Below are positions 10,967 to 20,738 of a stretch of 64,000 nucleotides of DNA, one piece after another. Below the pieces are notes generated by a model, which had not been told where the DNA came from, did no database searches, and worked only from the letters and a program-made list of their open reading frames with translations. Every line of letters starts with the position of its first letter. Positions within the stretch are counted from its first letter, which is position 1. This stretch comes from Asterella californica (Eukaryota > Streptophyta > Marchantiopsida > Marchantiales > Aytoniaceae). Where the stretch lies: positions 4,686,501 through 4,750,500 of the forward strand of contig JAYKYS010000001.1 of assembly GCA_036924285.1 (NCBI GenBank). Reading direction: 5' to 3'. Made by a program: the position numbers and the translations under genes.

Positions 10967-11435
10967 CGTTGTCCAGCTGGGACTAAAGCACTATTCATCA
11001 GGTAATTATTGTGGATAAAGCACTATTCATCAGGTAATCAGCCGAGACTAAAGCACTATTCATCAGGTGATAACTGTGAATAAAGCACTATTCATCAGGT
11101 TATCAGCTGGGATTAAAGCACTATTCATCAGGTGATTCCTGTGAACAAAGCAGTATTCATCAGGTAATCAGCTGGGACTAAAGCACTATTCATCAGCTGA
11201 TTACTGTGAATAGTGCACTATTCATCATCAGCTGGGAATAAAGCACTATTCATCAGGTAATCAGCTGGGATTAAAGCACTATTCATCAGGTGATTCCTGT
11301 GAACAAAGCACTATTCATCAGCTGATTAGTGTGAATAGTGCACTATTCATCATCAGCTGGGAATAAAGCACTATTCATCAGGTAATCAGCTGGGACTAAA
11401 GCACTATTCATCAGCTGATTACTGTGAAACCACTG
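10464..11435 (+). repeat. 65-bp minisatellite with about 32-bp half units, two blocks
   Basis: The repeating unit is GCTGGGACTAAAGCACTATT then CATCAGGTGATTACTGTGAA then TAAAGCACTATTCATCAGG and TAATCA. Each 65-bp unit holds two copies of AAGCACTATTCATCAG. Block one is 10464-10764 and block two about 10974-11435. Both end in TGA.ACCACTGTTTCTATTAAG followed by GACGTTTAGTATCGT. A few units carry a shortened half (GTGCACTATTCATCATCAGC). There are no spacers of unique sequence, so this is a tandem satellite, not a CRISPR. Confidence 0.9.
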
Positions 11436-12084
11436 TTTCTATTAAGCAGGACATGAGGAGATGGTGACGTTTAGTATCGTAGGTTTCTTCAACCCGTGAT
11501 AAACACGAAATGCCTTCCACAAGATCCCATCCGTCCTCGAGGAGAGGAACAACTCCTCACTCTCTTACTCCCGCTTGGTTTACAGGCAGCTGTTACATCG
11601 CCAGATGTTAAGATTACCGCAGGACCAGATTATGTAGGATCTGGATTAATAATCACTTCACTTCTAGCTTTTATCGTACCGTAGAACCCTTTTATCGTAC
11701 CGCGGGGTACGTTCATTGAACTTCATTCCTCACTGTATATATTCTCTCGCAGTAAGGTTTATCAGTTACCTGTGTATCATAGTGTCGCTCGCTCTACATT
11801 ATTAAGCAGGACATCACGAGATGATGAAGTCTATTAGGAACACGTGATAAACAAAAGGTAAGCATCCATTGCATTTGCACATCTGAACTAGCGGTCGAAT
11901 TTCTTGAACGAACAGAGCAGCCAGATTCCCCAAGGAGTAGTTAAGAAAATGCATGACGTTTTCAAAAGATGACAGAAGACTACTAAAGAGGGATAGTTCC
12001 TGATTACGAATTCCAAGCCCGAGGTTCGCGAACGATGCCAAACGACGTCAACCAATGATTTGGACACTCACGACTGACATGAAG
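11436..12084. other. no gene; flank of the minisatellite and a diverged repeat
   Basis: The part at 11500-11690 is a diverged relative of 10200-10380. From 11815 to 12084 I see no coding, RNA or repeat match within the window. Confidence 0.35.
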
Positions 12085-13062
12085 AACGGACAGTGTTACA
12101 GGTTTTCGTTTTCTGGACTAAAGACAGTAGTCCAATATCAAACAGATACCTCAAAAGTCAGCAGGTTTTATATATCCACCTTGCGCATGAGAACTGTTCC
12201 GTCGAGAAATTCCACTCCTTCTGTACTAAACATCAGGCGTGTCGTACTGGTGCTGGAGTCTGGAAAGAACTCTAAGGATCACAGCATCTCTGATCAGGAG
12301 CCAGACCTGAGGTGCGGTCTGGCTCCTTCATCTCGTGCTAAGTATGGACTCCAGACCTTTCAAACGTACTGATGAACCGACGAACAGTCGAGGTCTAGTT
12401 GTTATCGGGAGAGCAGAGCGGAGGTCACATCGCAGATTCTTTGCATTCGTGAGACATTTCAAAATGCATTAATAGAGCTCACAGTCTTGCAATTTTTTGG
12501 TTGTCATTCGATAATAACATATCAAACACATACACCCAAATCATGCTACCCAGAGTCATCAGTTCTATATATCCACCTTTAGCATGAAAACAGCTGCGTC
12601 GAGAAGTTCCACTCCTTGCTATTGGTCGAAGGAGGTCCGCGCGTGCAGCCTCAGAACTAAGGCGACGAAATAGGAACATGTTGACACTCGTATCTACTTC
12701 TCTCTGAGAATCCCTACTGCAACTGTAAGCTTTAACCGTACAAGCTGAGTGACACTTTACTCTAACAAGCTGAAACCCCGTGAGCAAATTGAATTCGAAC
12801 TCGCTGTAACAGTTTTTGCTCTAACGGGTGGAGTTCATAAAGCATTTTGAAACTGGAGCTCCAAGGCTTCTAGAACTCCTGTCAGTCTTCTCTCTGTGTG
12901 TCGCCTTTCCACCACCTATATATTCCAGGACTGCACGACCAGAAGGCAACACAGCTGCAGCTTTCATTTGAGAGCGATTGGAGGTTAATTTTTTGACAAT
13001 CTTCCGATTCAGTTTACATCCAAAAATCTTTTGAGTAGTTATGGCTTCTTCATCTTCATTCA
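12085..13062 (-). repeat. R1 repeat family, copy c (inverted, internally deleted)
   Basis: The reverse complement follows R1a. 12090-12480 corresponds to about 2320-2680, 12500-12690 to about 2010-2190, and 12690-13040 to about 1215-1580. The R1a interval between about 1585 and 2010 is missing, which is one tandem subrepeat unit. Recombination between subrepeats is therefore the likely cause. An 80-codon frame at 13063-12821 crosses it and is shared in part with R1a and R1b, but has no recognisable domain. Confidence 0.7.
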
Positions 13063-13480
13063 CTTGTTACGTATCAGCAAATCTGAGTTTGGATGTACAA
13101 AGTCCAGAAGCGATGTCTTACACTAACATGATGATTCAGCTTGTGCAATAACACTATGGCAGATTAACAGGGAAGTACAAACGCGGATTGAGCTTACTTC
13201 TGTATTTCAAAAAAGAATAACATGAAAACGTCTGTGAAAATTCTACGTTTTGGAAATCAATGGCTACCGTAGATCACTTGGCGCTTATATCTAACAGCAA
13301 ACATTACATTCAAACCTTAAAATAAGACACATTTTCAGAATCTGATATCGTCCAAAGGAAGTACCAAACCGATCACTTTTCCAAGAAGCATCAGAAACAA
13401 CTTTCAGAACTGAAAGAAGAAGTTATCTTTCGATTACTTCTCTAAGAAGTGGTGGATGATAAGTGTTGGACGCATGTGCG
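13063..13480. other. no gene seen
   Basis: The first 90 bases (AGCAAATCTGAGTT..GGATGTA) match, inverted, the sequence at 15335-15385 next to the MULE-like element. The rest has no recognisable content. Confidence 0.3.
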
Positions 13481-15185
13481 AAAGTGACAAAAGAAAATTG
13501 CTAAACATACCGAACCCGGAAAAGAAGTGATCTGTCGCGATAGATCACAAATTGTCAAGAAAAATATCATCACTAGTAAAAGCCGTACAATTCAAAGTAA
13601 CTAATATGAAAGTATCATACACGGTCACAAGGGGAGAACAACCTGTTTAAGAAGCTTCAACTCAAAATTGTTCCGTTTGCACTCTCAAAGAACGTGAAAA
13701 CTTGAATGGTAAGTTTAGCTAGATTTGTTAAGAGAATATATAATTTTTGAATTTTGAGCTTAAAAAAATAGTAGATAAAATTTTTTCAAAAAATTTCTTC
13801 AAGAAAAGTTGCTCTCTGCAAGGTGAATCCATCCATGCCTAAAAATAATAATTTTTGTCACTTTGGTTTGCGTACAAAAATGGTCTTCATCCAAAAAGTA
13901 TGGTGGTGCACATAGATTTTTGGAATCTTGAACTGCGATCTTTCTTATTCCTTGGAAAGTTTCATGAGTATCTGACTTTGTCTTGGTTATTTTTATAAGG
14001 TTTTTTCATTTCACTCATTTATTTCAAACATGCACCGGAGACGATTTCAAACCAAAATACAACAGATGCCTCACATGATCTCCGATTCTCTTCCCCCCAA
14101 AATTGAGAGTCGATCACGAATGCCCAAATAATATTACTCCAAGCTTAGATTTGTTACTAGTGTATAGCGAACTGAGAAAAGATTATAACATTTTGAGATT
14201 TTGATTTTTTCTGTACAAAGTGACTTTCAACCATCAGATCTTGACGAAATTTCTCACGTGTGCTTTGTGTATTAGTTTCTACAGTGTGGAGGGTCAGATC
14301 CTGAGAATTATGTTTCTATGATTTAATGCTGAATTAAGATATAAAAACTCTATAAAATTCTATTCAATAAATCCATGAGATACCTAAAGAGTTCTAAAAG
14401 TCATTTAAAGAATTTAAATATTCATATGTACCTTAAGACATGTGTCTAGAAAGTTTAGAAGCTTTTTCTCTTTAGAAACTACGTTTTCTGACAAAGAGAA
14501 ATCTAACGAACGTGCTTTGATTAAAAGAAGATAACATGGAATGTAATTTCAGAATTTGAAAATATCAAGCAAGGCTACGAGGGAAGAGCAACCTGTTTAG
14601 GGAGTTTCTGTTCAAATTTTGTCTGTTTTCCCTCTCAAAAGACTTGACAACTTGAATTTTAAATTTAGATTTGTTCAAAATATTATTAACACTAAGCTAA
14701 AAGTGTTCATCTTCGAATTTTAGAACAGAAAAAATAATAGATGAATCATTTTCAAAAACTTCCTTCAAGGAAATTTGCTAGTTTCTTCATCATTTCGTAA
14801 ATATTGCTCAAAGCTTAGGTGTGGTATTAGTGTACCGAGTGTTATGAGTTAATGCTGAATTCAAGGTATATTGAAACTCTATAATATCTATTCACTAAAT
14901 CCATCAAATACCTAAAGAATATTAAAAACAATTTAAAGAATTTAATGTTGGTAATATACTTTAAAACAAGTGTCTAGAAAGTTTGAAAGGTTTTTTCATT
15001 AAGAACCACGTGTTTGGAAGACGAGGAATCTAACGAACGTGCTTTTAAATAGGATGACGTGGCATGCAATGTATGAATTTGGAAATATCAAACACGACCA
15101 CGAGGTGAAAACAACCTGTTTAAGAAGTTTCATTTCAGAATTTGTAGGTTTGCCTCTTAAAATGAAGTGATAATTGAATTTAAGT
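13480..15185. repeat. AT-rich repeat with about 550-bp internal subrepeats; inverted copies at 38940-40130 and 29520-29880
   Basis: Three diverged subunits share the order TTAAAT..GCATG, ACGAAC/ACGTGCTTTGATT, TCTAGAAAGTTT, ATTCAATAAATCCAT and CTAAAGA. They sit near 13500-13850, 13990-14760 and 14800-15180. The reverse complement of 13990-15185 matches 38930-40130, and that of about 13480-13850 matches 29520-29880. No coding frames or defined ends are seen. It is probably the body of an old non-autonomous element. Confidence 0.65.
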
Positions 15186-15452
15186 TTAGATTGGATAGAG
15201 GAGATGTGAACCGCAGAAGACGAAATTGTGACCGGACCAACCAACCTTATTCACAAGTTTGGGCTCTAGAAAATATCCCACAAGCTTGTTTGCAGTAGCA
15301 ATCTTCAAGCTGTATCATGGTGATGTGAGATACTGCTTCTGGGCTTTCTACGTCCAAACTCAGATTTGCTGATGCGTAACAACTGAATTCGAACAAGCTA
15401 CAAACACACGTGCAGACCATGCGTTATCTAAAATCAAGATAAAATGAATACT

Positions 15453-15461
15453 CCATTATTT
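15453..15461 (+). repeat. 9-bp target site duplication (left), CCATTATTT
   Basis: The same 9-mer follows the element at 19803-19811. A single copy, in reverse complement, is present at the unoccupied paralogous site 38645-38653. Confidence 0.95.
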
Positions 15462-16550
15462 GAGGTTTTTAGTTAAACAGCACCCGCAGACAAGAGTACA
15501 GCTTGAACGGCACCACAGTCTCATTATTTAGTTAAACAGCACCCGCAGGTTAACAAGTCGGGTCGGGTGACGGAGTGGAGCGGGCCGGGGTCGGGTCGCT
15601 GGGTCGGGTTGGCCCACTGGGCTCGGTCGGTTTTGTGTTGTGGGTGGGCTCCCCCGTGGGAGTTTTCTGCCGCGGGCCAGTGCCTCCATCATCGATAAAC
15701 ATTATTCCTCCCTCAAACTTTTACCTAAACCATGTTCATGCCTCAACAGCCGACTATTATAAACTTGGATACCACCATTTGTAGCGTGATGCGGTCATAC
15801 CAGAGCCACGCCACCAGATCCCATCAGAACTCTGCAGTTAAATGCCCTTGGGCCGGAATAGTACTGGGATGGGTGACCTCTCGGGAAGTCCCGGTGCTGC
15901 ATCCAATTCTTTTTTTCCTTTTTTTACGAATTAATTCTTTGGCAATCGAACAAATATATTATGCTACCAGGCACTAAACTAATTAATTACTCGTATGTTC
16001 TTTTCCTTGTTGGACGTGAATTGATTCTTTGGCACCAGAATAAATTAATTGTTCGTATGTATGTTGTCTGTTTCTCTTTCTTCCCCCATGAAATGACCTT
16101 GAATAGGGAACCCATTAGTTTATTATAATAAATCCAAATACCGTAGTACTTCGTTTTCTTGACAAGGCAATAAAGCACCTGGAGGTCGGTCTCCTTAACT
16201 CCTAAAAACAAAACACAAAAACAAAACAAAAAAAAAAGTAAAGTAAAGTAAGGTCTCTAATGGATCAGCGGGTAGATCAAATCTGGAACCACGTAATTCA
16301 CAACCGCTCTTCGGGTGGGTGGGTTGGGGTAGTGGAGGGTGTAATGATGGTCTTCCTTACAAAAGGTGGGGGTGCTGTTTAACTAAAAACCTTCAACCAC
16401 AACCCATCCTACCGTGGTTGCCTCTGTACGTACCAGGTTGCCAGCGGTACTAACTAGGTTGGAGCTCGCCTTCGTACGTGTGACGTGGCCCAATGAGAGA
16501 GAAGTTATCGTTTTAATTTGAATTAATTGAGTAAACAGATAATTGGACAG
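15462..16550 (+). repeat. left terminal inverted repeat arm
   Basis: The arm is the reverse complement of 18707-19802. It contains the terminal motif TTTTTAGTTAAACAGCACCC at the end, again about 60 bases in (TTAGTTAAACAGCACCC near 15530), and once more inverted near 16373-16395. A GC-rich segment at 15560-15690 rich in GGGTCGGG precedes the 5S copy. The inner border is AATTGGACAG at 16541-16550. Confidence 0.9.
15787..15904 (+). rRNA. 5S rRNA-like gene in left arm of the MULE-like element
   Basis: The 118-nt sequence runs from TGATGCGGTCATACCAG through AGATCCCATCAGAACTCTGC to GGTGCTGCATCC, collinear with plant 5S rRNA. The internal Pol III promoter is recognisable: a box A-like AGTTAAATGCCCTTG, which is diverged from the usual AGTTAAGCG.GC, and a well-kept box C GGATGGGTGACCTC. 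A TATA-like TTATAAAC lies at about -30 to -23 (15757-15764), and T-runs follow at 15909-15925 as a Pol III terminator. The helix III/IV region keeps GGGCCGGAATAGTACTGGGA. It may still be transcribable. Changes in box A and at the 5' end (TG instead of GG) suggest a derived copy rather than an rDNA array member. A similar copy on the other arm is inverted. Confidence 0.85.
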
Positions 16551-18706
16551 AAAAAAAATTTAAGAATAATAGTATAAAAATTAAGTATAAATAAATAAAA
16601 TAATATTATAATAAAGTAAAAATTGTAAACCTGATCAAATCCACAAAAATCACCGTGAACTACTGATTACCATGAAGGGCGATAAAGTGAGAATTATTCT
16701 AAAGTTATACTTCTACTTTATCTAAAATTATTTTTTAAATTTAAATAATTCTGTTTTGAACTTACTAACTTCATTATCATGTTACACTTAATTGTTAATG
16801 ACTAAAAAAAACTGTAAGTGAAAGTACAGAACGGTCCTGATTTTACTATAAAACTAATATTTAAAATAAATTAATCAAAATATCTTTTAATTTATAATCT
16901 AATATTCGAAGAGAAAAAGTGTAGTAATTAAATAATACCAAATAACTTTTAATAACTTTATTTTAATATTAAAAAGTGGACATATATCTCCTCCTTCTTA
17001 ACATGGAAGAAGTAAATATACATACTCTCAGAAAAGCAAAATGTAACCGTTTCTTAAGTAGAACAATGGTCTCATTTTTCTTCTTTATTACTTTCACTAA
17101 TAAACAATTCCGTTTCCTCCTTCCTGTCCTCACTTCAGTTTTTTGTATTGTTAAATTTTCTACAGATTCATCTTCCAAAATGAAATCGTCCAATACTTCA
17201 AACAATATACATCCAAAGTACACTTTTGGCCAAACGGAGGAAAAATAAAAGTGAAATCTAAAACTTCCATTGGATCGAACACCACAGTGAGAGTACAACC
17301 GATGTTAACATGAATTCCATAAGAGTTAAAGAGAAAATATTCAGTAATTTCAACTTTAATCTAATATTTAATTTAATTTTAAAATTTAAGGTATTTAAGA
17401 TAAACATAAATTTTAAAATTTTAAAATTAAAGGTATTAAAGGTAAACATAAATTTTAAAATTAAAGGTAAACATAAATAAGATAAACATAAAAGTGAAGC
17501 AAATGGTTTAATTTAATATTCTAAAAATAGCATAGAAAGAAATAAGCAATAGCAAAAATGTTCATTCTAAGTTGTAGCAATTAATTAATAAGGTTAGTTT
17601 AATTTATTCCTTCTAAAAATCACAGGGAAAAATCAAAATTAATTAATATCGAGATGAGGAGGAAACCATCGCGAGAAAATAAAGATCTCTCAGTTCTTGG
17701 AGGTTGGACGCATTATTCTGATTCGAGTCTGTTTGGTGCTCGAAACGCATAGCGATGATATAGATCCATGCGGTTAAAGACCAAAAATGGTATACCTCCA
17801 GCTTCGGATGTGAGCGCTGATTCAGGTTTTAATATGCCGAAAATAGTTCATATTTTTTGCGTATAATTTCAAACATTAGATACTCTATGACAAAATTCTT
17901 GATGAATCTTTAAGTATCTCAGATCGAGCTGAGCTTTTGTCAGTAAGATATATGTAGCATATACATCATATTGACCTAATTTCAGCTCGTTCTGAGATGA
18001 TCGAAAAAACCACAAACGCTAACCCATTTGGGTAACCTTTGAGAGCATTTTGTAAAAGAAGACGACTTCTCAAGTATCTCAGAACGACATGAAATTCTGT
18101 CAGTAAGATACACATAGCATATACATCATATCTCAAAATTTTAACTCGTTCTGACATGTTCGAAAAAACCACAAACGCTAAGGACAACCCATTTGGGGTA
18201 CCTTTCATGGCATTCTATAAAAGAAGATGACTTCTCAAGTATCTCAGTCTCACTTCTCAAGTTACCTCTAATTTTAAATATTTCCTTTAACGAACTTCTC
18301 TGGTTTAAGCCGATCCCTTCTAATTCAAAATAATTTTCCATTGACTTCAACATAAATAATTATTTACTTCAGTGCCTTTAGGTTTTAATTTTACTCGACG
18401 GAACTATTCTGGTGGCCTAACATCCTTATGGTTTTCCTCCTCCTTGTGATTTATTCATGTTGTTAAATACATAGTTTAAACTAATAATCTTTTAGTGAAT
18501 ACAATTATGAATAAAAAATGATAAATAAAGTGAATATAAAGTGATAAATTAAAACTTCCAAAAACTGATTTTCTCACACGATATAGTCTTCTTTTTCTCT
18601 TCCTATTGTGCGTCGCAGTCCACATGCTTTATGGATTATTTTCAGAAGATTCGGCACGTACAAAGCAACTAATTTATAATAATTACATTAAATATTAGAT
18701 TAAAGT
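16551..18706. other. AT-rich interior of the MULE-like element, no transposase
   Basis: Only short, low-complexity open frames are present on either strand, and no MULE transposase motifs. Subfeatures are an AT minisatellite with GGTAAACATAAATTTTAAAA repeats at about 17380-17490, and two to three 160-165-bp repeats at 17905-18245. Each of the latter carries AAGTATCTCAG, TCTGTCAGTAAGATA and AAAAAACCACAAACGCTA. Confidence 0.75.
17905..18245 (+). repeat. about 160-bp tandem repeat in the element interior
   Basis: AAGTATCTCAG recurs near 17912, 18072 and 18237. Between occurrences lie GTCAGTAAGATA, GCATATACATCATAT and CCACAAACGCTA in the same order. There are two full units plus a start of a third. 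Confidence 0.75.
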
Positions 18707-19802
18707 CTGTCCAATTATCTGTTTACTCAATTAATTCAAATTATAACGGTAACTTCTCTCTCATTGGGCCACGTCACACGTACGAAGGCGAGCTCCAACC
18801 TAGTTAGTACCGCTGGCAACCTGGTACGTACAGAGGCAACCACGGTCGGATGGGTTGTGGTTGAAGGTTTTTAGTTAAACAGCACCCCCACCTTTTGTAA
18901 GGAAGACCATCATTACACCCTCCACTACCCCAACCCACCCACCCGAAGAGCGGTTGTGAGTTACGTGGTTCCAGATTTGGTCTACCCGCTGATCCATTAG
19001 AGACCTTACTTTACTTTACTTTTTCTTTTTGTTTTGTTTTTTGTGTTTTGTTTTTAAGAGTTAAGGAGACCGACCTCCAGGCGCTTTATTGCCTTGTCAA
19101 GAAAACGAAGTACTACGGTATTTGGATTTATTATAATAAACTAATGGGTTCCCTATTCAAGGTCATTTCATGGGGAAAGAAAGAGAAACAGACAACATAC
19201 ATACATACATACAAGCAATTAATTTATTCGGTGCCAAAGAATCAATTCACGTCCAACAAGGAAAAGAACATACGAGTAATTAATTAGTTTAGTGCCTGGT
19301 AGCATAATATATTTGTTCGATTGCCAAAGAATTAATTCGTAAAAAAAGGAAAAAAAGAATTAGATCAGCACCGGGACTTCCCGGGAGGTCACCCATCCCA
19401 GTACTACTCCGGCCCAAGGGCATTTAACTGCAGAGTTCTGATGGGATCTGGTGGCGTGGCCCTGGTATGACCGCATCACGCTTCAAATGGTGGTATCCAA
19501 GTTTATAATAGTCGGCTGTTGAGGCATGAACATGGTTTAGGTAAAAGTTCGAGGGAGGAATAATGTTTATCGATGATAGAGGCACTGGCCCGCGGCAGAA
19601 AACTCTCACGGGGGAGCCACCCACAACACAAAACCGACCGAGCCCAGTGGGCCAACCCGACCCAGCGACCCGACCCCGGCCCGCTCCACTCCGTCACCCG
19701 ACCCGACTTGTTAACCTGCGCGTGCTGTTTAACTAAATAATGAGACTGTGATGCCGTTCAAGCTGTACTCTTGTCTGCGGGTGCTGTTTAACTAAAAACC
19801 TC
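18707..19802 (-). repeat. right terminal inverted repeat arm
   Basis: The arm is the reverse complement of 15462-16550, with a few substitutions and a short ATAC microsatellite expansion near 19197-19212. Terminal motif copies occur at its inner part (18864-18886) and twice near its outer end (about 19720-19740 and 19779-19802). Confidence 0.9.
19364..19478 (-). rRNA. 5S rRNA-like gene in right arm of the MULE-like element
   Basis: This is the reverse-strand partner of the 5S-like copy at 15787-15904. Reading 5'-3' on the minus strand it starts TGATGCGGTCATACC, has the same altered box A AGTTAAATGCCCTTG, and keeps box C as GATGGGTGACCTCCCGGGAA. It differs from the left copy by a few transitions and has a changed 3' end (GGTGCTGATCTA). 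A TATA-like sequence precedes it and T-runs follow (19333-19358). The two copies face each other, so read-through transcripts could fold into a long hairpin. Function is not established. Confidence 0.85.
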
Positions 19803-19811
19803 CCATTATTT
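19803..19811 (+). repeat. 9-bp target site duplication (right), CCATTATTT
   Basis: It matches 15453-15461 exactly. The next bases, GCTTCTAGC, continue the flank seen at the unoccupied inverted copy near 38640. Confidence 0.95.
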
Positions 19812-20733
19812 GCTTCTAGCTATGATCGAGAAAACATCACGCTTCAAGATACCTTTGATTATATATATATACTCATCATCCTTATGATCCGGTGGTTTCT
19901 CTTGCACATGTAGACGAACGTAAGTTTTCAGCTGCTGCCACGCAGCAAGCTCACAAGCTCGCCAGGTCCGGGATCTAGAGCTCTTATCCACAACATCTTC
20001 CAGTGTGGTCCCAGTAATCCTCGACTCAACTGATCATGAGATCCAGAGTCCTGTTGGTAGAATTTGGATGAGAATCCTCTTCAGAGTCTAGCATCAAGAT
20101 CGGACGAGATCTGCTTCCGGAATGGACTAAATTTCAGCTAAGAGCTTAAGCTAGCTAGAAACGTGAACATGCATGCTCGTGGTGGGAGGCTTGTAGGAAG
20201 AATTTAAAGTGATCATGACTAGCTAGAGAAATAAATTTCTGCTCCTGATCAACCAATAAAGGGACAGCCTTCGGCCCTTCTAGGCTCGTTCTATACTTTC
20301 GGGTCTCCACTATACATCTTCATAAAGCAGTTATGAAGACACAGAGCTCTTCAGATTCGACTGTTACTTTTTGCAAGACTAAATGGCTTTTACTGCGATC
20401 AAGCTGCCCTGACTCGTAAATAGTCCTTCTTTTTAAGTGTCCGGACAATGAGGGGATTCAGGGATGTCTCAGGAAGCAGCTTCATGCTTCGTTCTTCGTA
20501 TTACCCCTCCCACGATCGGGACCTTGCAATCCATGCATCAACCACCAGGCTTCGAATTGAAACTAGAGATTCATGCAAATTCTCACGGACCAGGTACAGA
20601 ATAACGGACACAATGCATGTACACATCCAGGCACATGCACCGAGTTTAGTCGGTCCTCCTACGAATCCGGTGCCCGAATATATATGTACACGCTTGCTCG
20701 CTTCAATAACCTCATTCTGTTCATTCTCAACTA

Positions 20734-20738
20734 TCGTT
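20734..20738. other. unoccupied copia insertion site (paralogous to 32459-32463/37957-37961)
   Basis: Here the sequence reads TTCTCAACTATCGTTCTCTA without interruption. The reverse complement corresponds to GAGAAC.ATAG, the target of the copia element, with one substitution (AACGA versus AACAA). Confidence 0.85.

Larger units (their letters stand above)
15462..19802. mobile_element. Mutator-like (MULE) foldback element carrying 5S rRNA sequences in both arms
   Basis: The ends are perfect inverted repeats starting GAGGTTTTTAGTTAAACAGC. They extend into arms of about 1.09 kb (15462-16550 and 18707-19802), nearly identical in the parts compared. The element is flanked by the direct 9-mer CCATTATTT. 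The inverted paralogue of the flanking DNA has one 9-mer and no insert at 38645-38653, which proves insertion. A 9-bp target duplication with long inverted repeats is the hallmark of Mutator-superfamily elements. The 2.15 kb interior is AT-rich with no transposase, so it is non-autonomous. Each arm contains a 5S rRNA-like gene with upstream GC-rich spacer, presumably captured from 5S rDNA. Cassandra TRIMs also carry 5S, but in direct LTRs with TG...CA ends, which does not fit here. Mobilisation by a MULE transposase encoded elsewhere is inferred. Confidence 0.88.

Noticed and set aside
10464..11435. CRISPR-like array
   Set aside because: The intervals between repeats are themselves repeats, with no unique spacers, and the context is a eukaryotic plant repeat region.
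15462..19802. Cassandra-type TRIM retrotransposon, because of the 5S sequences
   Set aside because: The 5S-bearing arms are inverted, not direct, and the ends are GAGG...CCTC rather than TG...CA. The target duplication is 9 bp, and no tRNA primer site follows an LTR.
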